Positions 20,715 through 33,574 of a stretch of 64,000 nt of DNA are shown in pieces (positions within the stretch are counted from its first letter, which is position 1; each line of letters opens with the position of its first letter). The notes beneath the pieces were generated by a model, which saw nothing but the letters and a program-made list of their open reading frames with translations, was not told the DNA's origin and made no database searches. A program made the translations under genes and the position numbers. Origin of the DNA: Haliclystus octoradiatus (Eukaryota > Cnidaria > Staurozoa > Stauromedusae > Haliclystidae); the NCBI GenBank assembly GCA_916610825.1, contig OU744450.1, forward strand, positions 2,378,078 to 2,442,077, read 5' to 3'.

Positions 20715-23700
20715 TTATTGGTTTCTTAGCCAATGATTGTGATGATGACGTTTTCGATGATGTCTTCTTTTCTTTCCAACGTCATGATAATGAGCTCTCA
20801 AAATGTAAGATTTCTTTTCTAATATATCATCATTTTTTCTACATAATTTTTTAAAGATTGTATTAACAGCTGTATCTAATTTAAATATAGATACTTCCAT
20901 TTGATGTTCAGCTGGCACAATTGAATTACTCGATGATGCTGATGATCTTCGTCTTATATCGTGATTATCACCAACTTCAATATCAATTAAACTTGTTCCT
21001 TCACTTTTTAATTTGGCTTCTGCATTTTCAACATTATCAGTTGTTGGTAAATGACTTATTAATATAATTAAATTCTTTTCTTTTCCTGTTGAATTATGAC
21101 GCAACATTTGTTCTGCTTTTTCTAATGCACGACCTGTTCTTGGACCATGTAATCCAAAATCTTCGATATCTTCACGATTTGTTGGTGCCACAGTACTGCA
21201 AACTCCTGAATTTGCTAACGCATAGGGATCATCTTGGCATAGACAAGGATCACCTGCAAAGAATGCTTCTGTTTTCTCATCACATGGTTGTAGATGTGAT
21301 AAATAACGTGGTTCAACATCATAAACAACATAACCAATATTTGCATCACTAATCATTCCATAATTAACACGTGATATGAAATTACGTAAACGTTGCCATT
21401 TTTCTGCTCTTTCAACACCAACTCCAAGACCGTTTGATACATCAATAACGTACATGACCTTCAATTGATGATTACAAGCTACACAAAAAAATCAAATCCA
21501 AATTGAAAATTATTTTGAAGTTTTCTAAAATGAAATGTCGTAATTGCATTTTACTATAATTTCGTTGCATCTCTACCGTACACCATTGGAATAATTGCAG
21601 GGTTTGAAGCGCTAAGAGGTTTGAAGTCTCTGACTAACATCAATGTTGAATCTACCGGAAGGATGTCTATAGGTTGAAGGAAAGTCAAATTTGAGAGCTT
21701 TTACTGTTTGAATGGTTGTAAAAATGGTAGGAGAGATGTTGGAGGGAGAAAATTTAACCTTCTTAGTTTATTATTTGAATCCTCTATCAATTCCATACTA
21801 AATCCTTTATCATAGAAGTTACGGTCAAGTCTACATGGAAATGCAAAATTTATTTTCTCTCTATACATTGCTGCAGTGGATTATTTATATTTCTTTAGTT
21901 ATCGACCGACAGGTCAATATTGAAATCGAAGGAAAACGAGCAATTCGATTGGTTATATATGAACGACTTCCGGTCAATAAGGAAAACGAGCAATTCAATT
22001 GGTCATATATGGACAACTTCCGGTCAATAAGGAAAACGAGCAATTCGATTGGTCATATATGCTCAATTTCCGGTCAATTCTAAACTTTATTATCAGACCG
22101 ATCTGTGTTTTCTAACCGTTCTCACGGAAAGACTTGCGCATAGCAAACATTTGCGTTTTGGATGAGTTAAAATGTATTAAATCTATGTTATGATTAGATC
22201 TTCCAGTTTGACCTGATAGTCTTTGCCTGGGGTTCAATGAATATTGTCATTATCAGCCGATATTCCTCTCACCTTCGATTAATAACTGTTGAAATTATCG
22301 CCACTTACCTTGCTGTTGTAACTCAGTTCCCAAATGTTTCCCTTCTTCTGTCAAGTGTTGAATATTGTTTATCTTAACAACTTCAGTGCTGCTATGATTT
22401 GCAGTTTCAATTCCCATCGTTTGGTTATTCAATGACTTTGTTAAATTATCGGTACTTTTTTTATTCGGTATTTCAATTTGAATAGACTCGGTTGAATGCC
22501 ATGTAACCTCTTTGTCGTTTGTTTGATTATCACTCGTACGATTATGTAATGAAGGCGTATCAACTTGTGTGACATTTATTAATGATATCTCATTATTTGC
22601 TTTTGGTTGTGTCTCCGTCAGTTTTGTAATGTTGTCTTTGTTTGCTTGCTTATTTTCTACGTTTTCATTATTTTTATCTTCATTTTTCAATCTTATTTGT
22701 GTATCGTTTGTCACTGGTAGCTCTTTTTCTTTATTTGCCCATGATTTTAATGATGTTGCAACTACATTTGAATATATATCGATATCCTCTTTACTGTTTG
22801 ACGCCTCATTTGATGTTTTATTTTTGGTTGGACTATCTGATTCTGTTGTCGTATTTTTCTTTGAACTATCCGCTTCATCGATTACAATGCATCCGCTTGA
22901 AGGACGCTTCATTATTGAACCGTCTTCAGATTTTATTTCAGGGCATGGATTGGATTTATCATCATTATTGCTTCTTCCTTCTTCGCCTATATTCTGTTTA
23001 TTGTTTTGAGGATCTGATGGTTCTTTGTTGTGGCTAGCTTCTTCTTTGTCTTTACTATCATTCTTGTTTTTGGTGCCTGATGCCTTATCACTGCTGCTAC
23101 TCTTTTCCTGACTTTCATTTTCCTTATTGCTGATTATTGGAGATGGTGGGCTGTTGTGATTGCTCTCTTCTTGACTTTTGTTCTCCTTGTCATTTTTGGC
23201 TGAAGACTGATTGTTGTTAGTATTTCCTTTTAATTGTTCATTCTCGTTTTTTGAGTCTGATGGTTTTGCACTATTGCCACTACCTTCCTTTGCTTTTTCT
23301 TCGCTTTTCTCGTCTTTGTTTTCTTTTGAGCTTTTCTCGGCTTTTGCATTTCCTGTTTCCCCTTTACCAATAGAAGTTGTTCCATTGTCAGACGTTGTGT
23401 TGGTTCCCTGTTCTCTGTTCCATGTTTTTCCCCATGTCATATGCTCCCGATTGATTCCTCCTGTGAAATGATGTCTCTGTGTTGGTTCATGTTTTTCTAA
23501 TGGATTCCCATGCTCATCATTCAATTCTCCTATCAATTTTGCACCGTCTGCTCTACCTGAAAATCCTCTTTTTGAGCCTATCTCGTCATGTGGATTACTC
23601 AATTTGATTAACGCTGAATATTTCGCAGGTCCCATTTTAATTTCTTCCTCCTTACTAGAAGTATCATCGCGGATATTTTCTTTTTCTGATGTTGTTGTGT

Positions 23701-26700
23701 CATTATCATTGTTTTCCTCTGCTTGAAAATAAACCCTTATGAAATCATTTTTCTTGTCCTTGTTTTTATGTTCATTATTTGTTTCTTGGTTTGGCTTGAA
23801 AACCAATGATAATTTTGTCGTACCCCCTCCCTCATCAGTTTCATCCTCGACTCCTAGATCTCTTCCATTTAAACCAATCCTCATTTCTGGTGCATGCTTT
23901 TCCTTTGCCAATTTATATATTGTTCTAAAGATTTCTCTACTCAAAGACATTTCCTTTGCATGTCGTCTTCGTTCTGCCCGATTGCTGTGTTCCTGCTTAT
24001 TTTCATGTCCGTGAGATCCCTCATTGCTTTTCAATCTAACCAAAACTTTATCTGACCCTAAATTTGTTATAAAATAGCTCATCTTGTCAATATGTGGTAA
24101 TTTAGATAAATTAAAATCAGTCAATTTATAAATCTTAGAAAATTTCACTGGATCAATTTTTGGATGAACTGATGTTACGGATGGATGGAGATACTGTACG
24201 ATCGATTGGGGTGATCCCAAAGTTCCACGACTTATTACAACTGTCTTTGGTTGGCTCTCAATAGGATCTAATGTTTCTTTTGTTAGATGATTAAATGAAT
24301 ATGGTCTTAAACCTTTTGCTGTATATAGAGTGTTGCCGTTTACTCTCTCTTTGATAATTGGTTGAATTATTTGACGGATACCATAAGGATTTCTTTCGCG
24401 GAATGCTGAAAAAGGAAAACTAAATGCTACTACAATAGGCCCTGAATTTCATTCGTCCAGATTGCGGCATTTATATGTAATATACATATAATAATAATAG
24501 AAATAGAAAGGAGTCAGAGACCACACATTCTTATACTGTAACTTCTTTAAGTTTCATGCCTTTATAGCAATCATCAGACAGAAGCAAAACTGTTAAGTAA
24601 AACTATTAATAATTTTATTTCTGTCTGATGATTGCTATAAATGCATGAAACTTAAAGTTACAGTATAAGAATGTGTGGTCTCTGACTCCTTTCTATTTCT
24701 ATTATTATTATTATTATTATTATTTACGGCTCTGCCATTGATGACATTGAGTACTATATTATTTGCCATTAGATAACATCTAATAGTATACATGTATATA
24801 TATATATATATTTCTTTAGATTACATAGTCAAAATGCTTTCTTTTATTTGTGTTGCTACATCCCTCCTTGTTTGCGATAGTTGAAACTTTTTCTCTTGTA
24901 ATTGTATAATGCTTCAGCAATTTGAATCAATGAAATCCGGACAATTATTCGATAAAATAAAAAATGCTTTTCGTTATGATAATATAAGTTTTGAACATCC
25001 ATTTACACTCTATATTGAAATCATTCAAATGAGTGACATATGTTGAGTGACATGCAGTTTGTATGTATTTATGGATGGCATTTTGGTTGTCCTGGATGTG
25101 TTGCTACTGTTAATAGTTTTCGTGAAATTGAAATATTTGAATCATGTGATAATCTCGTGAGTGAACTAATGTCTTGTCCAATAGTTGCTCCGCTAAGAAC
25201 TCCTTTTTGATGAATTTAGAAAGAGGCTATAACGCTACCGTCAATCATAGAATTATAATATTTTCGTTTATTTCAACTTTATCGAGGATCATTTCATCAA
25301 CCCCCATCCATTGTATTAATTATATTTTAATAGTCAAATCTGTTTATTTAGTTTGGTCTCATCACTCACAAAAGCCGTGTGTAAAAATGTCTGTCTTTTC
25401 AACATGAACTGTAAAAAAGACTTGACATTCGAACGACTATAGATCAAATCAAAAACTTCAAAGGGTCTCATGATTTCTAGATTTTGTTGGTGGATTGATG
25501 ATAAAGGAATAATTTACTTCAAAATTCATTTGAATTGGTATTTCATTCCATAATTAAAATCCTTACATACCCTGAGAACCCATTTTAAACTATATTGAAT
25601 AAATGGATTGCAGCTGAATCTTATAGTGCAGAAATAATTAAAAGTCATCTTGAATGGTTTTGATCCAAAAGTGATTCTGACTACATCCTTCACTCTGATA
25701 TTGTAAGTCAATCCCGAGAGAAAGGCTCCGGAACTAGCATTTTAGGTATATCTTGTCAAAATTTAATACACCTAAATTATTTAATATTTAATATATCTTT
25801 GATAAAATTATTTGCATTTCCTTGCTGTTTTTCCTTGCACAGATGAGAATTTATAAAGGTATGCTTTTCCAAAGTTTTCTTAAGTAGTCACATCATTGTT
25901 GTTTTTGAAAATTTCTGCACAGTTTTTGAAAACGTTATTCCTCTCTGACTTGTCCAATAAAAACAAACACCAGTATGAGACAGCAGAAAGGTCAAGTTTC
26001 AATAACCAGGAAAAGAAACTTGGATAAACAGCTTTACTTCCAACCTTTTCCGAAATAGAATCTATACTATTTCGATTCTAAAGCCGGTTTTCCACTGCAA
26101 ATAAAATATTGCACTAAGCGACATTCCTGAGACTGCGCATTCGGAATAGTGGTCCAAATATCGACTCGTCAAAATATCGCCACATGTCACCGAGAGACAT
26201 ATTGTGGTTCGAACAATTTTAATCTCTTCTGATTTCGCTAGATGTCGTCTTTCAGTCAACTATAGCTAGTTATTTTGAGAGGATTCGAAATGAGACTAAA
26301 ATGTCCAGATTTGTGTCCCAAAATCAAAATTATACATTTGAGTATTTGTAAGAACATTTAGTAAATTGCAGAATCGCAGTCATATTGACACAGATTAGGA
26401 TCAGAATAAGAATTCTTCATAACTAAGATGAAACGCCGTAGGCAATTCCGTGACCAATAAATGAGATTTATTTTTGAAAAATTACTTTCATACTGTTTTC
26501 AATTGCCGAAAAAGTTTTCCATCGTTGAAGGCACCCATGTTTAGTAAAATTGGAATATGGCGCTATAAAAGTGGAAGAAATTCTTCTTTGTGACTGACAA
26601 GTCACAAAAGTTTTGCGATCAACATATTTCGCTTGCGGCAATTTTGATGCAATGGGAAACCGGCTTTAAGGTATATTACTAGTTCTGGTGTATTCTTTTC

Positions 26701-29700
26701 AATATTGTTTCTCCTGCGATTGATTACTATATCAGTCAAAATATTCAATATTAAAATTTGATGCATTAAAATATTTGACTACAATTTTCGCATTGATTGT
26801 TTCATAATTACCATTTTTCGTACCTTGCTTTCTTGCTGACACTGTTCCAAACATCTGGACGAGTGGTTTACTTCCCAAATGACGTATTTTCGATAAATCC
26901 GGGACCTCATTGATAAATGGCAAGCGTCTTCCTTGAATATGTATTGTCTTTTGCCTTTTTGATGTTGGTTTTATAATCCAATGTTTTCTATTTCCATCTG
27001 AGCCCCCTTCTCCCATTTCAATTGAGTTGATTGTCCCTAGCTCATTGATGACATTTAACTGATTACCATGGTGATGCTTATTTCGTTTGTAATATCGTAA
27101 TAATTGAACTAAACGTCTTATTTCTTCCTTTCTTGTTTGTAAAAGTTTTCTTGTGTAAAAATCCTCAGCGCCAACTAATGTTTTAACTTTTTTCACAACA
27201 TCTCTTCCTTCTTGTTCTTCGTGTAATCTTCTTGTAATACCAGTTGAATTACTGTGAATTTTAAAACTTGTTATGTTTTTATGTGTTGATTCCGCTTTTG
27301 TTCGTCTAACTGCTGGGCTGTTTAAGAAAACACTCACAAATGAAGCACGCTCTACATCATTTCCGATTCCGATGGTATCATTTGATTCACGGTTGTTTGT
27401 AGACTCATGTACTATTGAATGATGCTTTGTAACTGCATCTGGGCTATCTGTAGGTTTTTCAATATGTAGACCATGGTAATTATTATCAGAAATTAAATGT
27501 TTCTGAAATGGCAAAATGAGTTTGTTCTCAGCTGCTTCTGTGGACCATTCTGTGGTATTTGACGTTTCGTTTCTTAAATTTCCTGATGAACTTTGAATGT
27601 TTTCTAATTTCTCAAGTTCTTTTGCAAATGTGGCGTTTTCCGGATTGCCATTTGATGTTGTGTTATTCGTGCTTGTTTGTGTTTTCTCAGATTTACTTTC
27701 AAATGAATTTTCTGAAGAATTCTCGGAAGTTTGCTGTGTAGAAACAGGGACTTGTTCAGCTGAATTATTTGAATTTTTCTCAACCAAATTTTGAAGATTT
27801 TCATTTGTTGCATTTTCCATTCCTTTTCCAGGGAAATTCGTAGTTTTCTGATCTGTAAGATTATCAGGGTTTTTTTCTACTAGTTTTTCAAATTTCTCCT
27901 CTGTCTCACTATCGTTTTTCTGGTGTACATGATCTAAAGATGATTGGGTTGTAACATTTCTAGATACTTTTTCCTGTGTATGTTCAATATCTGAAGAATC
28001 TAAAAGTCTTTGTTCTGAAGTATCTTCAGGTTTTCTTTCCTCTTTTTTTTCAGGCGCATGATCAGTCAGATTAACAGGATTTTGTTCTGCATACGATACA
28101 GATATCTTTCCTGTTGGTTCTTCATAGACTTCATCTGGATTATAAGCTTTCTTCTCTGAAAACGTTACAGAATCTTTCTCTGAATGATTGGTGAATATTT
28201 CTGCTGGTGTACGTATGTGGGCTTGTTCTGTGGGAATTTCGATAGGTTTTTGCTCTGGAGTAGTTTCATTAGAAAATGTCGAATTGGATGTGGTATCATT
28301 ATACAAGTTTTCTTCTGGTTTTGCAGCTTCCATTCTTCTTTGCGTTGTAACAGCATCTAGCATTAGTGTTCTCATTAACGCCTCGTTGATATTCCCAGCT
28401 GACATCTGTTCATCGTCATTGAGTAGTGTTTCTTTTTGAGTAACCGATGTTCTCTGTTGAGTATTTGTTACAGGTTTTACTGATGGTTTTTCACTTTTAC
28501 CAGGAATACCTATCATGCAAAATAATTACGTCTTAGGACATCAAAAAGAACAACAGCGCTATCATTGTATACAAGACATTGTACATTGTATATAGTCATA
28601 CAAAATTCGAATTGTGAATAGTACTGTACCAAGCAAAATATTTCGCAGCGTTAACGTTCGAGACAATCAAAAACTTGACCCTCCTATCCGAGCTACTCGC
28701 CTATTTTTGTTTACGAGTCAAAGGTTTACCCGGTCTTTCGGGCGTAACTGGGATAGGGGAGAGAACCGTCTCGCTTTGCTTGTAAACAGAACACATTTCA
28801 ACAATAGAGTCAGATAACTCGCTTGCCTTTCTTCTATCCAGGGGTTTAATTGGAGGGAAAAATCGCTCCGACATTCATGGCTGGCGCCATTGATAATCAT
28901 AACAAGAATTAAAGATATTCAATTGAAAGGAAATGTATTTCAAGAGAAAGACTAAGCCTTCCATGCATTTATTCTGCTTGGAGATTCTTAGTATATGGTT
29001 TCTATTGAAATCTACTTTCAATTTTATCAAGTTGTCAACAAGTGTTGCTGATTTCGTTGCAAATTGAACACCACTCACCATCACAAATCTCTTGCAGAAC
29101 ATATGGTACAGCTGACTCTAATTGATAAGTATCCAACGAAAATATGTTCCTTGGAAATCTTCCAGATGCCAATGATTGTAAGAAAGTGTAGGGTGCATAA
29201 TGATCCAAACCAATACCAATAACTCGTATTTTCTTATTGGTCAAGAAATTAACACTTCCGGTTAACGAAAATGGTAATCCACCAGTTGTCATAGCAACAA
29301 TCACTTTGCTAATGTTTTTTCTGTGACTCTTTTTATATACATCTGACCATGATAATTTCAATGCTTCATTTAAGGTTCTTACCCCACCAGGATATTTTAG
29401 ATTCGGTATAGCATCTTTTAGTTTTTTACGGTAGCCACCAGCAGTATTCATATCAACAACAAGCTTTGGTTCATCTCCGAATCGTATCATTGATTTATAA
29501 GCATATTTATCATCAAATCCATCTGCTAGACTGGCTGTAAAATGTAATAGTTTTAACCATCTTCTCAAGTCGTATGGATTGCCATATCCAGAACCGTCAA
29601 CCATGAATACAATCTCCAACCGTTTTGTACAATCTTTTAGAATAAAAGCATTAATTGTATTACTGTACTAGCAATGAGTGTATGTCCAGTATTGGACCTC

Positions 29701-32318
29701 GAATGACAAGAGGAACATAAGTCGTGGACATTTCACAAAAAATTATCTACAAACAGACAGTACTATTTAATATAAAGATTTATATAATGTAATATTTGTG
29801 CTGCATACCTACATGCTTGAAAGTTCATGTGAGAATGTTTGACATATTACAGATAAATTCTCTTGCTTATAGTGGTCGGTCGATACTTATATAAAGTCAT
29901 GTAAGTTTCTAACTTATGAGTATATGACAAATTATTTGAGTCCGATAATATCAACCATTCAACACAATCAAGAAAATTCAACTTAAAACAAGCATACAAA
30001 TCTTGAATCAAGTCAGTCTTCTTATAATATGTTTGATTAATGTTTATCGACCTTCTATAATCAAGCCCTTATAAAATACGATTAATTGAAGATTTTTTTT
30101 TTTTATTTTGAAATAATGGGAACAAATGTTTTAACAAAAAAAGCATCCATCATTTAGCTGTCATATATGAATCATTTCAAACATTATTGTATGAAAAATA
30201 AAAATAAAATAAAAATAGATAAGGAAAACTTCTCTAGGGTAGCAAAATTTGCTTGTTATTTGGACAAGTTCGTTTGTTCCTATAGAACGTCTTCACAGGT
30301 ATCCAATAAATTCCTCGAGAATTATTTAAAGAAAATACTGAAGTAGCCATGTTGGTGTACTTTTAGAATACCGTTAACCCGGGATGTATTGCTATGCCTC
30401 GGAGGGGGTAACTTTAAATCGTTGGTATATGGACTTTTTTATGGTCTTTGTAAATATCTTTGGAGGTATCTTGTTTCGGATTTTCAAAATATTTGAGGTA
30501 ATGTATTTCAATGAGCGAGAAAGGATGATGTAAACCCACGAAACTGTTACAAATTTTCAAATATGTATTTTTAAAAAAATGTTTGGGTATAAGTTTTGCC
30601 TGAGTAAATAATTGAGACATCAATTTTGAAGAAACAAAAAAATGGAGGGAAAATTTTTAAATTCGAATTGGCACCCCTTTCTTCCATGAAATTTCTTGAG
30701 TCGCCCCGTGTCTGACCAACATGATTGATGTGAAAAACCGCTCAATATATCTATATATATGTATCTGTTTACGTTAGTTCGGTAAAATGTTACTTACGGT
30801 AGGATGTGAGAGTCTTCGGTGTCTCAAGTGAACGATGATATGCTAATTGGGTACTGAAAAATAATCATGATTATTGAATATATTATATCTGGAGTAGAAC
30901 ATGCAGAAGTCTATTGGGCTAGAATAATTGTTGACGACATGTTTCGACTCCTGCGTGTGGTTTTCAATGGCATAACTGATATGTACTTCCAAATTGATCA
31001 CGTAATTAACATTAATTAAAAAAGTAAAGTAATTTAGACAGTGACAACCTACCGAAGACACCCGTACCACTCCTCTATTTCTAAGGGTGATTAGCTCAGA
31101 TGGCAGAGCAATCGAACTTCAGATTGGATCATATCTGATCGACTGTGGCTCAAATCCCCCGAAGGTATCTAAGGATGGCGGATGGAATGGTCCAGAGGGA
31201 ATTGTATTGTGAGTAGTTGCGGTGCATCGTTTCGCATTGGCAATCGAAGCCTACCCTCATGAAATCTGTTGAAATTGATCTGCAGTCTCGCGGCTGAGAT
31301 CTAAAGAGCGTTTAACATCATTGCTCTTAGCGAAAAGAGCCACTCCGTCATTAATGAAAACAATCAAAGTCAACCACAGTAATTTGCTGAATCATACTGT
31401 AAATTATTGTTGTATCTGACAACATTGAGATTTTTTTTTGTTTAAAACAAATATAGCTGGTGTGCAGTTCGTGGATCTTTGGAGTTGTTCATCACTAAAA
31501 CAGATTATATGGAAACTGTCATTGTATTCCTACCTGTAAACGCTGCTACTATAAGAACCACCATTGCCACCTGAATTGGAATGAAACAATATCATTATAA
31601 AATCACAACAATTTGACTTATATTGATTGTACCTGCATGAAGAGTGAGAAATCTCAGATAAAAAACTATATTCTTTTTCGAATCTGTTTTAACAATTAAT
31701 AATTTATGTATTCTTATTAAAACTAGTTTGGAAATGTTTCTTTCTTTATGTTAATTGTTTGTTTCATTGTAAGAAATGTTATTGTAAATAATAACGACAA
31801 AATGGATACCCTGAGTGTTATTGCAACGTTTCGAATTTTCAAAGTAAATCTGCAATATTCTCATATTCGTTAAAACTTATTCATCATTAATGTAATTGTG
31901 AATGATGATAAATTTAATGAAAATACACCGATAATTCAAAGCGTTGCAAAAACCCTCAGAGAAAGTATTTCTTGTCGATTTCATTTATGAGTATGTTAGG
32001 TATATAATGATAGCTAACAAACCCTATGAAAGTAATCTGAGAAAGCTCATCATGTTTTTCACGAAATCAACAAAATACCTTCGCAAAGATTGGATGGTCC
32101 ATATTTCTTATATGTGAGTTGACCAATTTTACCACCAAAACATTGTCCGCCATTTTGCAATGCAAATACTTTGTATCCCAATTCTTTTGCAGAAATGGCA
32201 CATTTCTTCAATGGGTCTTTCCGTTTCGTATAATGATCTAATAATAATGGATGTTTTCCTTCTAGCTTGGGTATTGCTCTCTCTTTACTATCTCGCCAAC
32301 AACCAAGCTTCTGATAGC
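20715..32318 (-). CDS. Secreted/matrix-type protein: Cys-rich domain, VWA, low-complexity spacers, VWA (5' incomplete)
   Basis: Seven minus-strand exons join in one frame of about 1,811 codons: 32318-32079, 31570-31534, 30853-30798, 29633-29079, 28509-26824, 24405-22309, 21478-20715. The first two encode a Cys-rich domain common in invertebrate secreted proteins (LGCWRDSKERAIPKLEG, VFALQNGGQC, NGGSYSSSVY). VWA1 (exon 29633-29079) starts CTKRLEIVFMVDGSG and closes at EICDG. Two exons of 1.7 and 2.1 kb encode Ser/Thr/Asn/Glu/Lys-rich spacers with many NxS/T sites. VWA2 (CNHQLKVMYVIDVSNG) is followed by a His/Arg/Lys tail and stop. Both MIDAS sites look degenerate: TDG is TTGG in VWA1 and SHL in VWA2. 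Every intron after the first two joints is phase 1. I see no signal exon; it probably lies beyond 32.3 kb. Adhesion or matrix function is inferred. Confidence 0.8.
21932..22081. repeat. Three 50-bp tandem repeats in a VWA-gene intron
   Basis: Units start at about 21932, 21982 and 22032. Each reads GAAAACGAGCAATTC, then ATTGGT(T/C)ATATATG, then TTCCGGTCAAT with a few substitutions. They lie in intron 21479-22308 of the minus-strand VWA gene. Confidence 0.85.
24489..24800. repeat. Palindromic pair of Penelope-like terminal sequences
   Basis: The left arm 24489-24584 (AGAAATAGAAAGGAGTCAGA and following) is the near-perfect inverse of the right arm 24618-24720 (TTCTGTCTGATGATTGC, then TGTGTGGTCTCTGACTCC). 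The right arm continues into TTTACGGCTCTGCCATTGAT and a (TA)n tract, exactly as at 60962-61190 downstream of the Penelope-like fragment. It lies in intron 24406-26823 of the VWA gene. Confidence 0.7.
26079..26668. mobile_element. Non-autonomous DNA element with AAAGCCGGTTT ends
   Basis: The left end AAAGCCGGTTTTCCACTGCA and the right end TGCAATGGGAAACCGGCTTT are inverted copies with two mismatches, about 590 bp apart. There is no substantial ORF inside. It lies in intron 24406-26823 of the VWA gene. The terminal motif does not let me name a superfamily. Confidence 0.6.
29668..29766 (-). mobile_element. Mini derivative of the 3-kb array unit (Helitron-like ends only)
   Basis: On the plus strand it begins CTAGCAATGAGTGT, has the hairpin GTCCAGTATTGGAC, then ACATAAGTCGTGGACA, and ends near AAACAGACAGTACTATT. 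The same landmarks begin and end each unit of the array at 33.58-45.81 kb (CTAGCAATGAGTGT, GTCCATTATGGAC, ACATAAGTCGCGGACAGAC, AAACAGACAGTATTATT). Only about 100 bp remain. It is about 33 bp upstream of the VWA1 exon's acceptor in the gene's sense. Confidence 0.65.
30370..30710. repeat. CCCGGG-ended dispersed repeat
   Basis: Segments such as ACCCGGGATGTATT and GAGGGGGTAACTTTAAAT, and the following GGTATATGGACTT, AATATCTTTGGAGGTATC and GATTTTCAAAATATTT blocks, resemble the inverse of 63290-63550. It is an old interspersed repeat in intron 29634-30797 of the VWA gene. Confidence 0.4.
31035..31083 (-). mobile_element. Antisense SINE tail fragment
   Basis: ACCTACCGAAGACACCCGTA followed by CCACTCCTCTATTTCTAA is the reverse complement of the SINE 3' end seen at 63121-63165. 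It stops exactly where a sense SINE head starts at about 31085, giving a tail-to-head inverted junction. Confidence 0.55.
31085..31350 (+). mobile_element. tRNA-derived SINE, sense copy in a VWA-gene intron
   Basis: The A-box region is ATTAGCTCAGATGGCAGAGC and the B-box region TGTGGCTCAAATCCCC. The shared body blocks are GGCGGATGGAATGGTCCAG, TGAAATCTGTTGAAATTGAT and GCTCTTAGCGAAAAGAGCCA. It is antisense relative to the VWA gene, in intron 30854-31533. Confidence 0.75.
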
Positions 32319-33574
32319 CTATTGATTAGAAGTGGAATTTTTATTACCGTTAGCGCTTTATACAATATTAATAAAATAATTTTCATTTCATTGAAATATT
32401 CAAAATTAAAAGAATCTTCTTTTCCGCATCTGGAACACTCCCAGATAGTTTAAGACCTCTATTCATACCAACAAATAAAAATGCAGTGAATTTCCTATGA
32501 ATTTTGTCCCTTTAAGACTGTGCACTACATGTATGAAACGGCATGTTTCACCATGCAACTTCGGAAATTAACATAAAAGTGTTCATAAACATTCCAGAAA
32601 TATTTTCCCATTTCTTTTTAGACGATTTACTTTGTAGAGCACACCAACAACTAATTCCTAAATCATTTTACTGTATGGTCACAGTTTTTTTAACACACTT
32701 GAAATGTTAATTTCATGTTACCCGGGGAAACGTGCCGCGTTTTAGATTTATATGGGGCTCTAAATGCTATGTTCTGCAAAACAGCTATATGCAAGGTAAA
32801 ATTTAATTGCTTGAGGAAGAAGGGATTTCCAAGATGCAAGCGCTTTTAACGATTATAGAGTGTGAACTACTTACGGCGTGCACAAGCTTTATCATTTGTG
32901 TACGTACATGTGTATATTCGGTATCATTTTCATCTATTCTGTTTGAGATTCGTTTAATCACTTTAACCGATCGGCATGTTCTAAGGTACGGTTGATGATA
33001 TTCTAAGTTATGCACGTCGGCATTTTCTTTCAAGCACGCTCTCAATATTTCATAGTTAGGTAATCCAGCAATCCAGTGTTACTTGTTACATTAGGTACAT
33101 CATAAAAATTTCTGCCGCAAATTTGGTTTCGTAATTTCGAATGCAATTGAAAGATTGCTGTTTGATAATATGATTATTTTAAATTCAATCTAAACTTGTT
33201 TCATTGTTCCGATTTATTCATAAATGTTTAAATTATTCTTCATAGCCAACATTTTTGCCAATTAATTTTTAATTCCACGAAGCGGTTTTTTTTTAACTGA
33301 GTTAAATTGTTTTGCTAATCAATCATTTCCTTTTCAAGTCAAGCCGCTATCAGTATTTCCAATAATGATTAATTCATATTTGCTATTCTTTTCTAATAAT
33401 TATATGAGATAGATATATATTTTTTGCCCATTACCAAAAGTATGGTGACTTGCCAATATTAATATAAACAATTAAGACATTACAATATCCAGCAGCTAAA
33501 ACATCCAATTAAAACGGTTATATAAATGTACATGCTTCAATTACACTGTAAACACTATGGTAATCATATGCATA

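Noticed and set aside
22569..23037. Long plus-strand ORFs opposite the big spacer exon
   Set aside because: They are antisense shadows of the Ser/Asn/Glu-rich exon 22309-24405, whose codon bias keeps the opposite frames open.
31534..31564. A signal-peptide-like start (MVVLIVAAFT) on the minus strand as first exon of the VWA gene
   Set aside because: The same bases read in another frame (GNGGSYSSSVY) continue the Cys-rich domain from exon 32079-32318, and the phases fit the stronger acceptor at 30854. The hydrophobic reading would need a weaker acceptor.
32875..33045. Possible upstream exon of the VWA gene on the minus strand (open frame ending in a strong GTAAGT donor)
   Set aside because: It ends in phase 0, whereas exon 32318-32079 needs a one-base carry-over. 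No good acceptor lies upstream and I recognise no domain in it.
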